Positions 25,620-34,705 are shown, counted from the first letter of the stretch. The stretch is 64,000 nt of DNA from Natronobeatus ordinarius (GCF_024362485.1 NZ_CP101456.1:124001-188000), one strand, 5' to 3'. Made by a program: numbers and translations. Notes: generated from the letters alone by a model not told the origin.

Positions 25620-26387
25620 ATGCGACTCACGGAGTTCGTCGACCGACTGGACGCGCAGTTGCGAACGGACGACTACGCCGACCTCGACGCGAGCGCCAAC
25701 GGGCTGCAGGTCGGCCCCGACGAGGGGACCGTCGAGCACGTCGCGTTCGCCGTCGACGGCGTCCGCGAGACGTTCAAGCGGGCCGCCGACGCGGACGCGG
25801 ACGTCCTCGTCGTCCACCACGGCCTCTCCTGGGGCGGCATCGAGCGCGTCACCGGGCGGACGTACGACCGCCTCGAGCCGCTCTTTTCGAACGACCTCGC
25901 GCTGTACGTCTCTCACCTCCCGCTCGACGGCCACCAGGAACTGGGCAACGCGGCGGGCGTCGCGGACGTCCTCGGCCTCGAGGATCGCACGCCGTTCGGC
26001 GAACTCGGCCCCGAGTACATTGGCCAGCGCGGAACGGCAACCGAGCCGTACACGCCCGCGGAACTGCGCGAGCGACTCGAGGCCGACCTCGACACGGGCG
26101 GCCAGCCGGTGCAGGTCCTCGACTTTGGCCCCGAGGAGATCGAGGAGGTGGCGATCGTCACCGGCAGCGGCACCGACTGGCTGGACGAGGCGGTCGCGGC
26201 CGGTGCGGACGCCCTCGTGACGGGCGAGGGCAAGGGGAAGGCCTACCACGAGGCGAAGGAGGCCGGCATCCACGTGTTCCTCGCCGGCCACTACGCCACC
26301 GAGACGTTCGGCGTCCGGGCGCTACAGGGGCTGGTCGAGGAGTGGGGCCTCGAGACGACGTCCCTCGACGTTCCGACCGGGCTATAG
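25620..26387 (+). CDS. Nif3-like dinuclear metal center hexameric protein
   Basis: This 255-residue protein has His residues in VLVVHHGLSWGG and later in FLAGHYATETFGVRALQ, plus an acidic VTGEGKGKAYHEAKE. These are metal ligands of the Nif3/YbgI family. Some relatives act as GTP cyclohydrolase 1 type 2, but the reaction is unproven for archaea. The ATG at 25620 gives the normal start MRLTEFVDRLD. It is followed after 22 bases by an MBL-fold gene, probably one operon. Confidence 0.88.
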   Translation: MRLTEFVDRLDAQLRTDDYADLDASANGLQVGPDEGTVEHVAFAVDGVRETFKRAADADADVLVVHHGLSWGGIERVTGRTYDRLEPLFSNDLALYVSHLPLDGHQELGNAAGVADVLGLEDRTPFGELGPEYIGQRGTATEPYTPAELRERLEADLDTGGQPVQVLDFGPEEIEEVAIVTGSGTDWLDEAVAAGADALVTGEGKGKAYHEAKEAGIHVFLAGHYATETFGVRALQGLVEEWGLETTSLDVPTGL

Positions 26388-26409
26388 CGTGTCGGGTCCG
26401 AGTTCGAGT

Positions 26410-27144
26410 ATGTCGACCGATTCCACCGTCAGCCTTCGCCTCGTCCGGAACGCCACCGTCCTCGTGACCGTCGGTGAGACCACGTTCCTCGTCGATCCGC
26501 TCTTTGCCTCCCCGGGCGAGCTGCCGCCGGTTTCGGAGACGCCGAACGACCGAGAGAACCCGCTCGTGGCGATGCCCGACGTCGACCTGTCCCACGACGC
26601 CGTGGTCGTCACCCACCGGCACTTCGATCACTTCGACGAGGCGGCGAAAGAGACGCTCGAGGCCGACGTCCCCCTGTTCTGCCAGCCCGAAGAGGCGGAC
26701 GCCTTCCTCGAGGATGGCTTCACCGACGTGCGACCCGTCGACGACGAGCAGTCGTTCGGCGGCGTGACGATTCACCGGACGCCCGCCCGGCACGGACGCG
26801 GACAGCTGGCCGAGGAGATGGGGCCGGTCTCCGGGTTCGTCTTCGACGCCGGGACGACGCTGTACCTCGCCGGTGACACGGTCTGGTACGACGGGGTCGA
26901 ACGGACGCTCGAGCGGTTCGAGCCCGACCTCGTCGTCCTCAACGGTGGTGAAGCACGGTTCACTCACGGCGAGCCGATCACGATGGGCGTCTCGGACGTC
27001 AGGGCCGTCCGCGACGCCACCGACGCCACGGTAGTCGTCGTCCACGTGGAGGCGATCAACCACTGTCTGCTCACGCGCGAGGAACTGCGGGCGGCGACGG
27101 AGGGCGTTGCCGTACCCGACGACGGGGAACTGGTTACGCTGTAA
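26410..27144 (+). CDS. MBL-fold metallo-hydrolase (UlaG-like)
   Basis: This 244-residue metallo-beta-lactamase-fold protein has VVVTHRHFDHFDEAA as the zinc motif THxHxDH and TLYLAGDTVWYDGV as the bridging Asp. It also has RHGRGQLAEEMG and a C-terminal VEAINHCLLTR His. It belongs to the UlaG/YcbL-like branch rather than the RNase Z branch. The substrate is unknown, and its zinc motif is complete. Transcription from the Nif3-like gene is likely. Confidence 0.85.
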   Translation: MSTDSTVSLRLVRNATVLVTVGETTFLVDPLFASPGELPPVSETPNDRENPLVAMPDVDLSHDAVVVTHRHFDHFDEAAKETLEADVPLFCQPEEADAFLEDGFTDVRPVDDEQSFGGVTIHRTPARHGRGQLAEEMGPVSGFVFDAGTTLYLAGDTVWYDGVERTLERFEPDLVVLNGGEARFTHGEPITMGVSDVRAVRDATDATVVVVHVEAINHCLLTREELRAATEGVAVPDDGELVTL

Positions 27145-27187
27145 CTCGTTCGCCGACGCTCTCGGGAGCCAGCGCCAGCGGGCGACG

Positions 27188-28210
27188 CTACGTCAGGCCG
27201 ACGCCGTCGGCCATGAGTTCGTGCGACCGGAGCGCGTCGTCGTGGTCGGCGACGCTGTGCTGGATCATCACCTCGTCGACGCCGACGCGGTTTGCGAGCT
27301 GCTCGAGGAGTCCGGCGAGCGTCTCCGGACTGCCCGAAATCGAGCGCGGCCACTCATCCGCGTCGAGCGTCGCGGGCGTCGGGTCGGGCACGCCGCCGAG
27401 TTCGTCGATGGCCTCCTCGAGCGTCGGTCGCGTGCCGACGACGCCGCGTTGCATCCGTTCGTACACCGCCTCGGCCACGGCGCGGAGCCGGGCGGCCGCC
27501 TCGTCGGTCTCGGCACAGACGGCGTTCACCGCGACGATCCCTCGCGGCTCGTCGACGCCGCCGGGAAGCGACGACGGCTGGAAGTGCGATCGGTACGCCG
27601 CGAACGAGTGGGTGGCGAACTGCGGGCGGATGAACGCGGCGAAGCAGTACGGGAAGCCGAGTTCGCCGGCGATTGCCGCACTCGAGGGGCTCGAGCCGAG
27701 CACCCACGGGACGGGCGGCTCACGACCCGACCGCGCGAGCTCGAGGTCGGCGTAGGGGTGGCCGTCGGGGTAGTCGTCGTACAGGTGGCTGACGACGGCC
27801 TCGAGCTTCGCCGCGTGGTCCTCGTCGGGATTCTCCACGTACCGGTCCGTCTCGAGCGCCTGGTCGGCCGCCGGCGAGCCGTTCGCCCGGCCGAGGCCCG
27901 CGTCGATCCGCCCGGGCGCGAGCGCGTCGAGAACGCCGAACGCCTCGGCGACCTTGAACGGGCTGTAGTGGTTGAGCAACACCGCACCCGATCCCAGCCG
28001 GATCGACTCCGTCTCGGCGGCGAGGGAGCCGAGCAACACCTCGGGGGTCGTCCCGGCGATGGTGTCCGCCATGCCGTGGTGTTCGGCCACCCAGAACCGT
28101 TCGTAGCCGAGTCGCTCGGCCTGCCGGGCGGCCTCGAGGGTGTTCGCGAACGCGTCCGTGGCGGTGCCGTCGTCCGGAACGGGGGAGAGGTCCACGACGG
28201 AGAGCTGCAT
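27188..28210 (-). CDS. LLM class flavin-dependent oxidoreductase
   Basis: This 340-residue luciferase-like monooxygenase starts MQLSVVDLSPVPDDGTATDA. It has ERLGYERFWVAEHHGM, GSGAVLLNHYSPFKVAEAFG and PGRIDAGLGRANGSP, typical of the MsnO8-type group. It would use reduced FMN or F420; the electron donor and substrate are unknown. It is convergent with the MBL gene, 43 bases apart. Upstream (28211-28728) there is no gene but two repeat elements. Confidence 0.9.
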   Translation of the reverse strand: MQLSVVDLSPVPDDGTATDAFANTLEAARQAERLGYERFWVAEHHGMADTIAGTTPEVLLGSLAAETESIRLGSGAVLLNHYSPFKVAEAFGVLDALAPGRIDAGLGRANGSPAADQALETDRYVENPDEDHAAKLEAVVSHLYDDYPDGHPYADLELARSGREPPVPWVLGSSPSSAAIAGELGFPYCFAAFIRPQFATHSFAAYRSHFQPSSLPGGVDEPRGIVAVNAVCAETDEAAARLRAVAEAVYERMQRGVVGTRPTLEEAIDELGGVPDPTPATLDADEWPRSISGSPETLAGLLEQLANRVGVDEVMIQHSVADHDDALRSHELMADGVGLT

Positions 28211-28303
28211 GCTCGCGTTCGGCGCAGGCGAGGGATAACGGTTCGGGTAGCCGAAGGGGTGGTGTTTCGATACTACTCCGAGTTATCAATGGCGATGGAG
28301 AAC

Positions 28304-28474
28304 ACCACGAAAGCCCCTGGCGCTCTCGGGTCGGTGCGCTCGCTGTCGTTCGAAAGATCGGAGATCTTTCGTGATGACGAAAGGCGCGAAGCGCCTTTCG
28401 AACCACGCTCCTCGCAGGCTGCGGTGCTTACGTCGCGCGCCTTCCCCGAGAGCGCCAGCCCCTTTCATGGTGGG
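28304..28474. repeat. Inverted-repeat element with two internal hairpins (REP/MITE-like)
   Basis: The ends are 14-base inverted repeats (CTGGCGCTCTCGGG at 28317-28330, its complement at 28445-28458) within imperfect outer arms. Two perfect inner hairpins follow one another. CGAAAGATC/GATCTTTCG spans 28351-28371 and CGAAAGGCGC/GCGCCTTTCG spans 28378-28400. No open frame of note is present. It lies between the LLM gene and the element at 28507. Confidence 0.7.
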
Positions 28475-28506
28475 TTCGACCGGTTCTCCGAGGAAGCACC
28501 GCGCAA

Positions 28507-28630
28507 ACTATAGTATTCGTTGAAACGAGTTACACCCGGTCACAGCCGAGCGGTCAGCCTCGACCTTGTCGACGAGGCTGACCGCCAATGGTCGTGACCG
28601 GGTGTGCAATGACGTTCAACGGTTACTATA
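28507..28630. repeat. Inverted-repeat element copy 1 (TATAGTA arms, core hairpin)
   Basis: Two arms of about 35 bases face each other: TATAGTATTCGTTGAAACG at the left, and at the right the complement of TATAGTAACCGTTGAACG. Both end in CACCCGGTCAC toward the core. The core is a 13-base hairpin, GCGGTCAGCCTCG (28550-28562) with CGAGGCTGACCGC (28573-28585). A second copy is at 36036-36142. It is MITE-like; no transposase is nearby. Confidence 0.75.
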
Positions 28631-28728
28631 ACCACGACTGCCGAGGGTTCGACGCCCTGGGAATCATCGGGGGTCCGGGCCTCGAGGGAACCGCGGCGTT
28701 CAAAGCCGTGGCTCACGCACTCGAGGGC

Positions 28729-29769
28729 ATGAGCGACGATCACGACCACGGCCACGAACCGGAACGCGAGACGTTTACGCACGATCCGGTCGGGCACACG
28801 GCGGTCCACGGCGGGATGACCGTCGGCGACCTCGCGGACGAGTACGGCAAGGCGGGCGTCGGTGCGGCGGGCCTCCACGAGGCCGTCTCGGTCACGGAAG
28901 CGATGTTCGACGACGACGTCACCGTCTTCTTCGGTCTCGCGGGCGCGATGGCCCCAACCGGGATGCGTCGGATCGTCTCGGACCTGATCCGGGACGGCTA
29001 TATCGACGCGCTCGTGACGACGGGCGCGAACCTCACCCACGACTCGATCGAAGCCATCGGCGGGAAACACCACCACGGCTGTGCACACGTCGAGGGCAAG
29101 ACCGAGCGCGAACACGACGAGACCCTCCGCGAGGAGGGCGTCGACCGCATCTACAACGTCTACCTCCCCCAGGAGTACTTCGCGACGTTCGAGGGCCACC
29201 TCCGCGAGGAGGTCTTCCCGGTCCTCGAGGCCGAGTGTGAGGAGGAGGGATCGATTCCGATCTCGCGGTTGACCGCAGAACTCGGCCGGGCGAACGCCGA
29301 GGTGAACGAGCGAGACGACGTCGCGGAGGACCCAGGAATCGCCGCTGCGGCCTACGAGGCCGACGTGCCGATCTACTGTCCGGCCGTCCAGGACTCGGTG
29401 CTCGGCCTGCAGGCGTGGATGTACTCCCAGACGACGGCCTTCTCCCTCGACGCCCTCGGGGACCTGACGACGATCACGGACCTCGCGTTCGCGGCCGACG
29501 AGGCCGGCGCGTTCGTCGTCGGCGGCGGCGTCCCCAAGAACTACGTCCTCCAGACGATGCTCGTCACCCCGCGGGCGTACGACTACGCCGTCCAGCTCAC
29601 GATGGATCCGCCGAACACGGGCGGCCTCTCCGGGGCGACCCTCTCGGAGGCGCGCTCGTGGGGCAAACTCGAGCCCGACGCCGAAAGCGCGTCGGTCGTC
29701 GGCGACGCGACGATCACCCTGCCGCTCGTGGTGGCGGCCGCACGAGAACGCGTCGAAGGCGACGCCTGA
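28729..29769 (+). CDS. dys: Deoxyhypusine synthase
   Basis: This 346-residue NAD-dependent enzyme transfers an aminobutyl-type group to the eIF5A lysine. It has the Lys-containing GGGVPKNYVLQ motif (Lys270), preceded by GAGLHEAV-like and VTTGANLTHDSIEAIGG segments. The ATG at 28729 (MSDDHDHGHEPERETF) is preferred; the frame stays open to 28588, but that part overlaps the repeat element. It lies about 4.6 kb from eIF5A and agmatinase, so the pathway genes are loosely clustered. The element's outward-facing TATAGT sequences may influence its promoter. Confidence 0.93.
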   Translation: MSDDHDHGHEPERETFTHDPVGHTAVHGGMTVGDLADEYGKAGVGAAGLHEAVSVTEAMFDDDVTVFFGLAGAMAPTGMRRIVSDLIRDGYIDALVTTGANLTHDSIEAIGGKHHHGCAHVEGKTEREHDETLREEGVDRIYNVYLPQEYFATFEGHLREEVFPVLEAECEEEGSIPISRLTAELGRANAEVNERDDVAEDPGIAAAAYEADVPIYCPAVQDSVLGLQAWMYSQTTAFSLDALGDLTTITDLAFAADEAGAFVVGGGVPKNYVLQTMLVTPRAYDYAVQLTMDPPNTGGLSGATLSEARSWGKLEPDAESASVVGDATITLPLVVAAARERVEGDA

Positions 29770-29771
29770 TC

Positions 29772-30167
29772 TCACGCTTCGTCGTAGGTTCGGTACGTCG
29801 TCGAGCCGACGTGAATCCTGACGAGCGTATTCCCCTCGTAGGCGTCCTCGCTCGCGTCGTACTTCGCGTTGAGCCGGCGGATCGCCCGCCGCGACTCATC
29901 CTCGTCCTCGACGATCGCTGCCGACCCGAGCAGCGTCACGGTCCAGCGGGCGTCTCCGCCCTCGTCCTTCTGGACCGAGAGCGCGACCCGCGGATTCGCC
30001 CTGACGTTCTCGAGCTTGCGTCCCGTCGTGGCGACCTCGACGACGCCGTCGTCGTAGCGGTACCACACCGGCGCGACGTGGGGCCGATCGTCGACGCTGG
30101 TCGCAAGGTGGGCCATGAGCGGTTCGGACTCGAGGAGCCGTTCGGCTTCCGGTGGAACGGAGCGCAT
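29772..30167 (-). CDS. Pyridoxamine 5'-phosphate oxidase-like FMN-binding protein
   Basis: This 131-residue split-barrel protein contains MAHLATSVDDRPHVAPVWYR, VVEVATTGRKLENVRANPRV and ALSVQKDEG. These are the flavin-pocket features of the PNPOx/general-stress FMN family. Many relatives bind F420 or FMN and reduce unknown substrates. It is convergent with deoxyhypusine synthase, two bases apart. The ATG at 30167 (MRSVPPEAERLL) is chosen because the longer frame to 30722 runs through the next gene. Confidence 0.85.
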   Translation of the reverse strand: MRSVPPEAERLLESEPLMAHLATSVDDRPHVAPVWYRYDDGVVEVATTGRKLENVRANPRVALSVQKDEGGDARWTVTLLGSAAIVEDEDESRRAIRRLNAKYDASEDAYEGNTLVRIHVGSTTYRTYDEA

Positions 30168-30213
30168 CGGCCCAGCTACCACGGCCGCCGTGAAAACGCT
30201 GTCACCGATTCGA

Positions 30214-30564
30214 TCACTCCTTCGACGAGAGCTTCCCGGCGAACGTCTGGAAGGAAATCGCGTCGTCGGGGATGTGGAAGGTGTCGGTGGCGAACTCGTA
30301 GACGTTGTCGGGCGTCTCGGCGTGCCAGACGATGTAGCCGAACTCGCCCTCGACGAGCTGTTCGTCCATCGTGATCGACGAGCCCTCCTGGGAGAACTCC
30401 GCGAAGAGGTTCTCGAACAGCCCCTCGATCTCCTCGAGGCCGCGGAAGGTGCCCATGTTGGTGACGACGATCGAGTCCTCGACGTAGTCTTCCATGACCG
30501 CCTCGAGGTCCTGTTCGGTGAACGCATCCAGGTGGTGTTCCAGCACGGCTTCGGTCGATGACAT
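30214..30564 (-). CDS. SnoaL/NTF2-like fold protein
   Basis: This 116-residue protein is of the nuclear-transport-factor-2 type. It starts MSSTEAVLEHHLDAFTEQDL, then EDYVEDSIVVTNMGTFRGLEEI, a cone-shaped alpha+beta fold often used for small-molecule binding or isomerisation. The C-terminal FHIPDDAISFQTFAGKL matches the family. No catalytic residue can be assigned. An upstream ATG at 30645 is less likely. It is probably transcribed with the downstream FMN-binding protein, 46 bases away. Confidence 0.82.
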   Translation of the reverse strand: MSSTEAVLEHHLDAFTEQDLEAVMEDYVEDSIVVTNMGTFRGLEEIEGLFENLFAEFSQEGSSITMDEQLVEGEFGYIVWHAETPDNVYEFATDTFHIPDDAISFQTFAGKLSSKE

Positions 30565-30690
30565 GATATCCCAGGGCACGAATTCACCGCCGGGAACGAT
30601 GAATGTTGGGGTGATGACACTCGAGGGGGATTTGGGTGCCCGCACCGCCGGGTAGTCACCGTTTTACGCCTCGAGTGGCTACCTCGAGCC

Positions 30691-32445
30691 ATGACTGACC
30701 CCGAGACACTCGACGTGACCATCGTCGACGGCTACGTCGACGAGCCGGCACACTTCGGGGTCCCGCCGTACGTCTCGACCTACCCGCGCTACACGGCCGG
30801 CGCGCTCGTGGACGCGGGCGTTCCGCCCGAGCGGATCACCTACCACACGATCGACGGCCTGCGCGACGAACCGGACCGCTGGCGGGACGTCGACGAAGCC
30901 GACCTGCTGATCTACATCGGGGGGATGACCGTCCCCGGCAAGTACGTCGGCGGGACGCCCGCCGAGCCCGACGAGGTGAAACGGCTCGCCTGGACCGCGA
31001 ACGGGACGAGCCTGATGGGCGGCCCCGTAAAGTTCGGCGTCGGCGAGGCCAACGAGGGGGCGATCGAGACCGAACGCCAGGACCTGGACTTCGACTTCGT
31101 CGCGAAGGGTGACGTCGAAGCCGCCGCCTACGACCTGGTCGAGAGCGGCCTCGAGGGATTTTCCAATCGAATGCGCGACGTCGACGACGTCACCCGGTGG
31201 GCCGAACAGGGTGCGTTCGTCGTCGAGCAGCACCCGAACCACCCAGAGTACCTCATCGCGGAACTCGAGACCTCCCGGGGCTGTGCCTACCGCTGTTCGT
31301 TCTGTACCGAGCCCCTGTACGGCAACCCGAACTTCCGGCCGCCCGAGACCGTCGTCGCCGAAGTAAACGCCCTCTCGAACCACGGCGTGAAACACTTCCG
31401 GCTCGGCCGCCAGGCGGACATCCTCGCCTACGGCGGCGACGGCGAGGCTCCCAACCCCGACGCTCTCCGGGAGCTGTACGGCGGGATTCGCGAGGTGGCG
31501 CCCGACCTCGAGACGCTCCACCTCGACAACATGAACCCGATCACGATCGTGAACTGGCCCGAGGAGTCACGGGAGGGGATCCGGATCATCGCCGAGCACA
31601 ATACCCCCGGCGACACGGCGGCGTTCGGCCTCGAGTCGGCCGATCCGGTCGTGATGGAGGCGAATTCGCTGAACGTCACCGCCGAGGAGTGTCTCGAGGC
31701 GGTCCGAATCGTCAACGAAGAGGGTGGCTGGCGGCCGGGCGGGCCGAGGGATCCGAGGCCCGCCGAACGCTCGAGCGGCGCAGCCGCGAGCGAGGGCGCA
31801 GACGGTCCGAGCCGCCTGCCCAAACTCCTGCCCGGGATCAACCTCGTCCACGGGTTGAAGGGCGAACGCGAGGAGACCTACGAGCACAACCTCGACTTTC
31901 TCCGGCGGGTCTACGACGAGGGGCTCATGGTCCGGCGGGTGAACATCCGGCAGGTGATGGCGTTCGCCGGCACAGAGATGTCAGACACCGGCGCGTCGAT
32001 CGCCAGAGCGCACAAGAAGCTGTTCAAATCCTACAAACGACAGGTCCGCGAGGAGATCGACAATCCGATGCTCGAGCGCGTCGCCCCGGCGGGGACCGTG
32101 CTGCCGGACGTCCACCTCGAGTACCACCAGGACGGGAAGACCTTCGGCCGCCAGCTCGGCACCTATCCGCTGCTGGTCGGCATTCCTGGCGAACGGCCGC
32201 TCGGGGAGACGATCGACGTCGCGGTCGTCGACCACGGCTATCGATCGGTCACCGGCGTTCCCTACCCGCTCGATCTGAACGCGGCCTCGATGGACGAACT
32301 GACGGCCGTCCCCGGCGTCGGGAACCGCCGTGCCGGTGACGTCGTCGTGAACCGGCCCTACGAGTCGGTCGCGGAGGCGGGGCTCGACGCAGCCGTCGAC
32401 CTCTCGCGGTTCGCGACGGCGAGCCAGCCGGAGGGGGCGGACTGA
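30691..32445 (+). CDS. Radical SAM protein with C-terminal helix-hairpin-helix
   Basis: This 584-residue protein has an N-terminal cobalamin-binding-like Rossmann region (about 1-160). The radical SAM cluster motif is Cys198, Cys202 and Cys205 in SRGCAYRCSFCTEP. Downstream segments are LHLDNMNPITIVNWPEES and GFLRRVYDEG-like barrel parts. The last 60 residues form a helix-hairpin-helix (LNAASMDELTAVPGVGNRRA), suggesting nucleic acid contact. An insert at about 348-375 (GPRDPRPAERSSGAAAS) is low complexity. It could modify RNA or DNA; the reaction is unknown. TATA-like GTTTTACGC lies 30 bases upstream, so it is leaderless. Confidence 0.85.
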   Translation: MTDPETLDVTIVDGYVDEPAHFGVPPYVSTYPRYTAGALVDAGVPPERITYHTIDGLRDEPDRWRDVDEADLLIYIGGMTVPGKYVGGTPAEPDEVKRLAWTANGTSLMGGPVKFGVGEANEGAIETERQDLDFDFVAKGDVEAAAYDLVESGLEGFSNRMRDVDDVTRWAEQGAFVVEQHPNHPEYLIAELETSRGCAYRCSFCTEPLYGNPNFRPPETVVAEVNALSNHGVKHFRLGRQADILAYGGDGEAPNPDALRELYGGIREVAPDLETLHLDNMNPITIVNWPEESREGIRIIAEHNTPGDTAAFGLESADPVVMEANSLNVTAEECLEAVRIVNEEGGWRPGGPRDPRPAERSSGAAASEGADGPSRLPKLLPGINLVHGLKGEREETYEHNLDFLRRVYDEGLMVRRVNIRQVMAFAGTEMSDTGASIARAHKKLFKSYKRQVREEIDNPMLERVAPAGTVLPDVHLEYHQDGKTFGRQLGTYPLLVGIPGERPLGETIDVAVVDHGYRSVTGVPYPLDLNAASMDELTAVPGVGNRRAGDVVVNRPYESVAEAGLDAAVDLSRFATASQPEGAD

Positions 32446-32586
32446 CGGCGACGGCACCACGCTCGTCGGTGCATCGGTTCCCGGCACGTCGAACCGCCGT
32501 CTTTCGCCGCTGTGACGGGCGAAATCTGGTACTTGCCGGTAGTTCTAATATGGATGGGCTTCAGACAACACATAGAGGGTCTAACT

Positions 32587-33003
32587 GTGGAGATATCTGA
32601 CAAACTCCTGTGTCTGTTCAGCACGGACGTCTCGGTCGAGGACGACCGGTACGTCATCGAAGTACCGCGCCAAGAGGTCGAAACCGGCGACATCGATCCG
32701 GACGAGGTCTACCGCGTCGCGCTCATCTCGCGTGAGAGCGCAGACAGCGACGTCAGCACGAGTTCGAGCACGACGTCTCGACGAACCAGTGCGCCGTCGG
32801 AGCCACAGCCACCGGTCGAGGTCGGCGAGACGCGCTACGTCGAGATCGAAGACATCGGCAAGCAGGGCGACGGCATCGCGCGCGTCGAACGGGGCTACGT
32901 CATCATCGTTCCCGGCGCCGAGGTCGGCGAACGCGTCAAGATCGAAGTCAGCGAGGTCAAGTCCAACTTCGCCGTCGGCGAGATCATCGAAGAAACCTTC
33001 TAG
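32587..33003 (+). CDS. TRAM-domain RNA-binding protein
   Basis: This 138-residue protein starts at GTG 32587 (VEISDKLLCLFSTDVSVEDD). The N-terminal part is a small haloarchaeal domain (about 1-45). A Ser/Thr-rich linker (SSSTTSRRTSAPSE) follows, then a complete TRAM domain (about 80-138: RYVEIEDIGKQGDGIARVERGYVIIVPGAEVGE is its core). TRAM proteins bind RNA and may act as chaperones in cold adaptation in archaea. A longer frame to 32512 exists, but the GTG matches the family start. It stands alone. Confidence 0.88.
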   Translation: MEISDKLLCLFSTDVSVEDDRYVIEVPRQEVETGDIDPDEVYRVALISRESADSDVSTSSSTTSRRTSAPSEPQPPVEVGETRYVEIEDIGKQGDGIARVERGYVIIVPGAEVGERVKIEVSEVKSNFAVGEIIEETF

Positions 33004-33123
33004 GGACGACCGCTTTTAACCGGGTCCTCGAGCGCCACCGGCGGCGCGAGGCCCTGGCGAAAAAGCTCGAGCAAAAACGCCCGCGCTTTCGCTCGCGCTG
33101 GGGAATCGGGAGCCGGTGCCGTC

Positions 33124-33894
33124 TCACTCGCAGGCCGAGATCGTCTCGAGGTACGCATCCGGGTCGTCGTGGAAACAGTCGCCGACGACGATGGCGTCCG
33201 CGCCCGCCTCGAGGATCTCACTCGCCTGCTCTCGGCTGTCGATGCCGCCGCCGTAGCACAGCGTCGTCTCCTCGAGGTACCGCGCCGCCGCTTCGACGTC
33301 TTCGGGGCCGCCGTAGGTTCCCGAGTACTCGACGTAAAAAATCGGGAAGCCGTAGAACGTCTCCGTCGCGAGCGCCGCGCCGGCGACCTGCGCCGGGGTG
33401 TACGTCTCCTCGACGCCCGAGACGGCGGCCGCCGCCGACTCGAGGTGCTGGACGACGTAGCCCTCGCCGAGCAGTTTGCCCGCGATTTCCGAGACCAGTT
33501 CTGTACCCTTCGAGGCGAGCAGGTCCCCGACGAGGGGGACGCTCGAGCCGACGAACGCGTCGGGTTGCCGTCCGAGTTCGGTGAAGAGGTCGACGTGCTT
33601 GCCGACGAAGTGCTCCCGGTCGCCGTTGTAGACCGCGGGGACGGCGACCGCGTCGACGCGGTCGATCGTCTCCCGGGAGACGTGGGCCGCGTCGTACGGC
33701 TCCTGGAAGACAGGGACGTTCGGGATCGCCGATCTGACGGCCTCGACCGCCTCGAGCGTGTTCTCCTCGGTGACGTCGTCGGAGCCGCCAACGAGTACCA
33801 GGTCGGTGCCCGCGAGTACGTCGAGGTCGGCCGGGAGCGGCTTCGCCGGATCGACCTTCGTTACGTGCGTGATCGCGTCCCAGTCGACGTCCAT
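33124..33894 (-). CDS. Geranylgeranylglyceryl phosphate synthase
   Basis: This 256-residue TIM barrel of the PcrB/GGGPS family forms the first ether bond of archaeal membrane lipids, from glycerol-1-phosphate and geranylgeranyl diphosphate. It contains THVTKVDPAKPLP, LVLVGGSDDVTEENT, FYVEYSGTYGGPEDVEA, LCYGGGIDSREQA and DAIVVGDCFHDD phosphate-binding loops. Start MDVDWDAITHVTKVDP (33894) is typical. It is followed on the same strand, upstream, by the cysteine-cluster gene. Confidence 0.93.
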   Translation of the reverse strand: MDVDWDAITHVTKVDPAKPLPADLDVLAGTDLVLVGGSDDVTEENTLEAVEAVRSAIPNVPVFQEPYDAAHVSRETIDRVDAVAVPAVYNGDREHFVGKHVDLFTELGRQPDAFVGSSVPLVGDLLASKGTELVSEIAGKLLGEGYVVQHLESAAAAVSGVEETYTPAQVAGAALATETFYGFPIFYVEYSGTYGGPEDVEAAARYLEETTLCYGGGIDSREQASEILEAGADAIVVGDCFHDDPDAYLETISACE

Positions 33895-33973
33895 GCGGAC
33901 CCCTTCGGGGACCCACCTCAATTTCCTGTCGGTACCGGTGCCGATCGAACGGGACCGAACGGACTGCCAGAGC

Positions 33974-34669
33974 TCACTCCTCGAGCGACGTCCCGTCGGC
34001 CCGTTTCGCCCCTTCGGAGTCGTGGACGACGACCTCGCCGGGGCCGGGCGCGGCGTGTTCGTAGGCGTCCCGGAGGGCGATGGCTTCCTCGAGTTCCCTG
34101 ATCGCCCGTGCTTTCAGCGTCGCCGCCAGTTCCTCGGCGTCCGCGCGGGCGATGTCGCGGCCAAGTCCCTCGCACTCGTGAATCTGGACGATCCCACCTT
34201 CGTCGCCTTCCCGGTGTGCCGGGAGCGCAACGCTGTCGACGGCCTCGCCCATCGGCTGGCTCGTCCCCGAGAGGTCGAGACTGAACGGGTAGGTTCGACA
34301 GATGAGCGGCCGGTCGGCGTGGGCGACGCAGGCACCGGTCCCGTCGTCGTCCTCCTCGTAGAAGACGCAGTCGCCACACGAATCGGTCGCAAGCGCCCAC
34401 TCGAACGTCTCGCCCTCGAGGTCGCCATCGTCGGTCTTGGAGAGCCCGTAGGGCATCGGCCGGGCGACGTCGCGCCACTCGCGGTCGGTCGCGTCGGCGA
34501 GGTTCCTGACCTCGTCCGGGAACACCGTCGCCGTGTGGTCGTCCTCGCCCTCGCGCGTACAGCACGCCCCACAGCGGGTGCACGAAAAGCCGATCGACTC
34601 GATCGCGTCGGCTACCTCGTCGACGTCGAGGTCGCGGGCACGCTCGAGTTCGTCCTCGAGGGAGTTCAC
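33974..34669 (-). CDS. YkgJ-type cysteine-cluster protein
   Basis: This 231-residue protein has the cysteine pattern of the YkgJ/Fe-S or zinc cluster family: SCTRCGACCTREG at the N-terminus (about residues 29-38), CGDCVFYE, GACVAHADRPLICRTYPF and a late HECEGLG. Such proteins probably bind a 4Fe-4S or zinc centre; some act on metal-dependent protein modification. The C-terminal helix (AEELAATLKARAIRELEEAI) is charged. Function is unproven. It starts 36 bases from the MBL gene. Confidence 0.85.
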   Translation of the reverse strand: MNSLEDELERARDLDVDEVADAIESIGFSCTRCGACCTREGEDDHTATVFPDEVRNLADATDREWRDVARPMPYGLSKTDDGDLEGETFEWALATDSCGDCVFYEEDDDGTGACVAHADRPLICRTYPFSLDLSGTSQPMGEAVDSVALPAHREGDEGGIVQIHECEGLGRDIARADAEELAATLKARAIRELEEAIALRDAYEHAAPGPGEVVVHDSEGAKRADGTSLEE

Positions 34670-34705
34670 ACCCGTTCGTACGCGCCGACGCGGAAAAGTC
34701 CGCCG

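Noticed and set aside
23982-26291. Minus-strand frame of 769 codons
   Set aside because: It lies antisense to agmatinase, UspA and the Nif3-like gene, which all have clear motifs. High-GC third positions explain the open frame.
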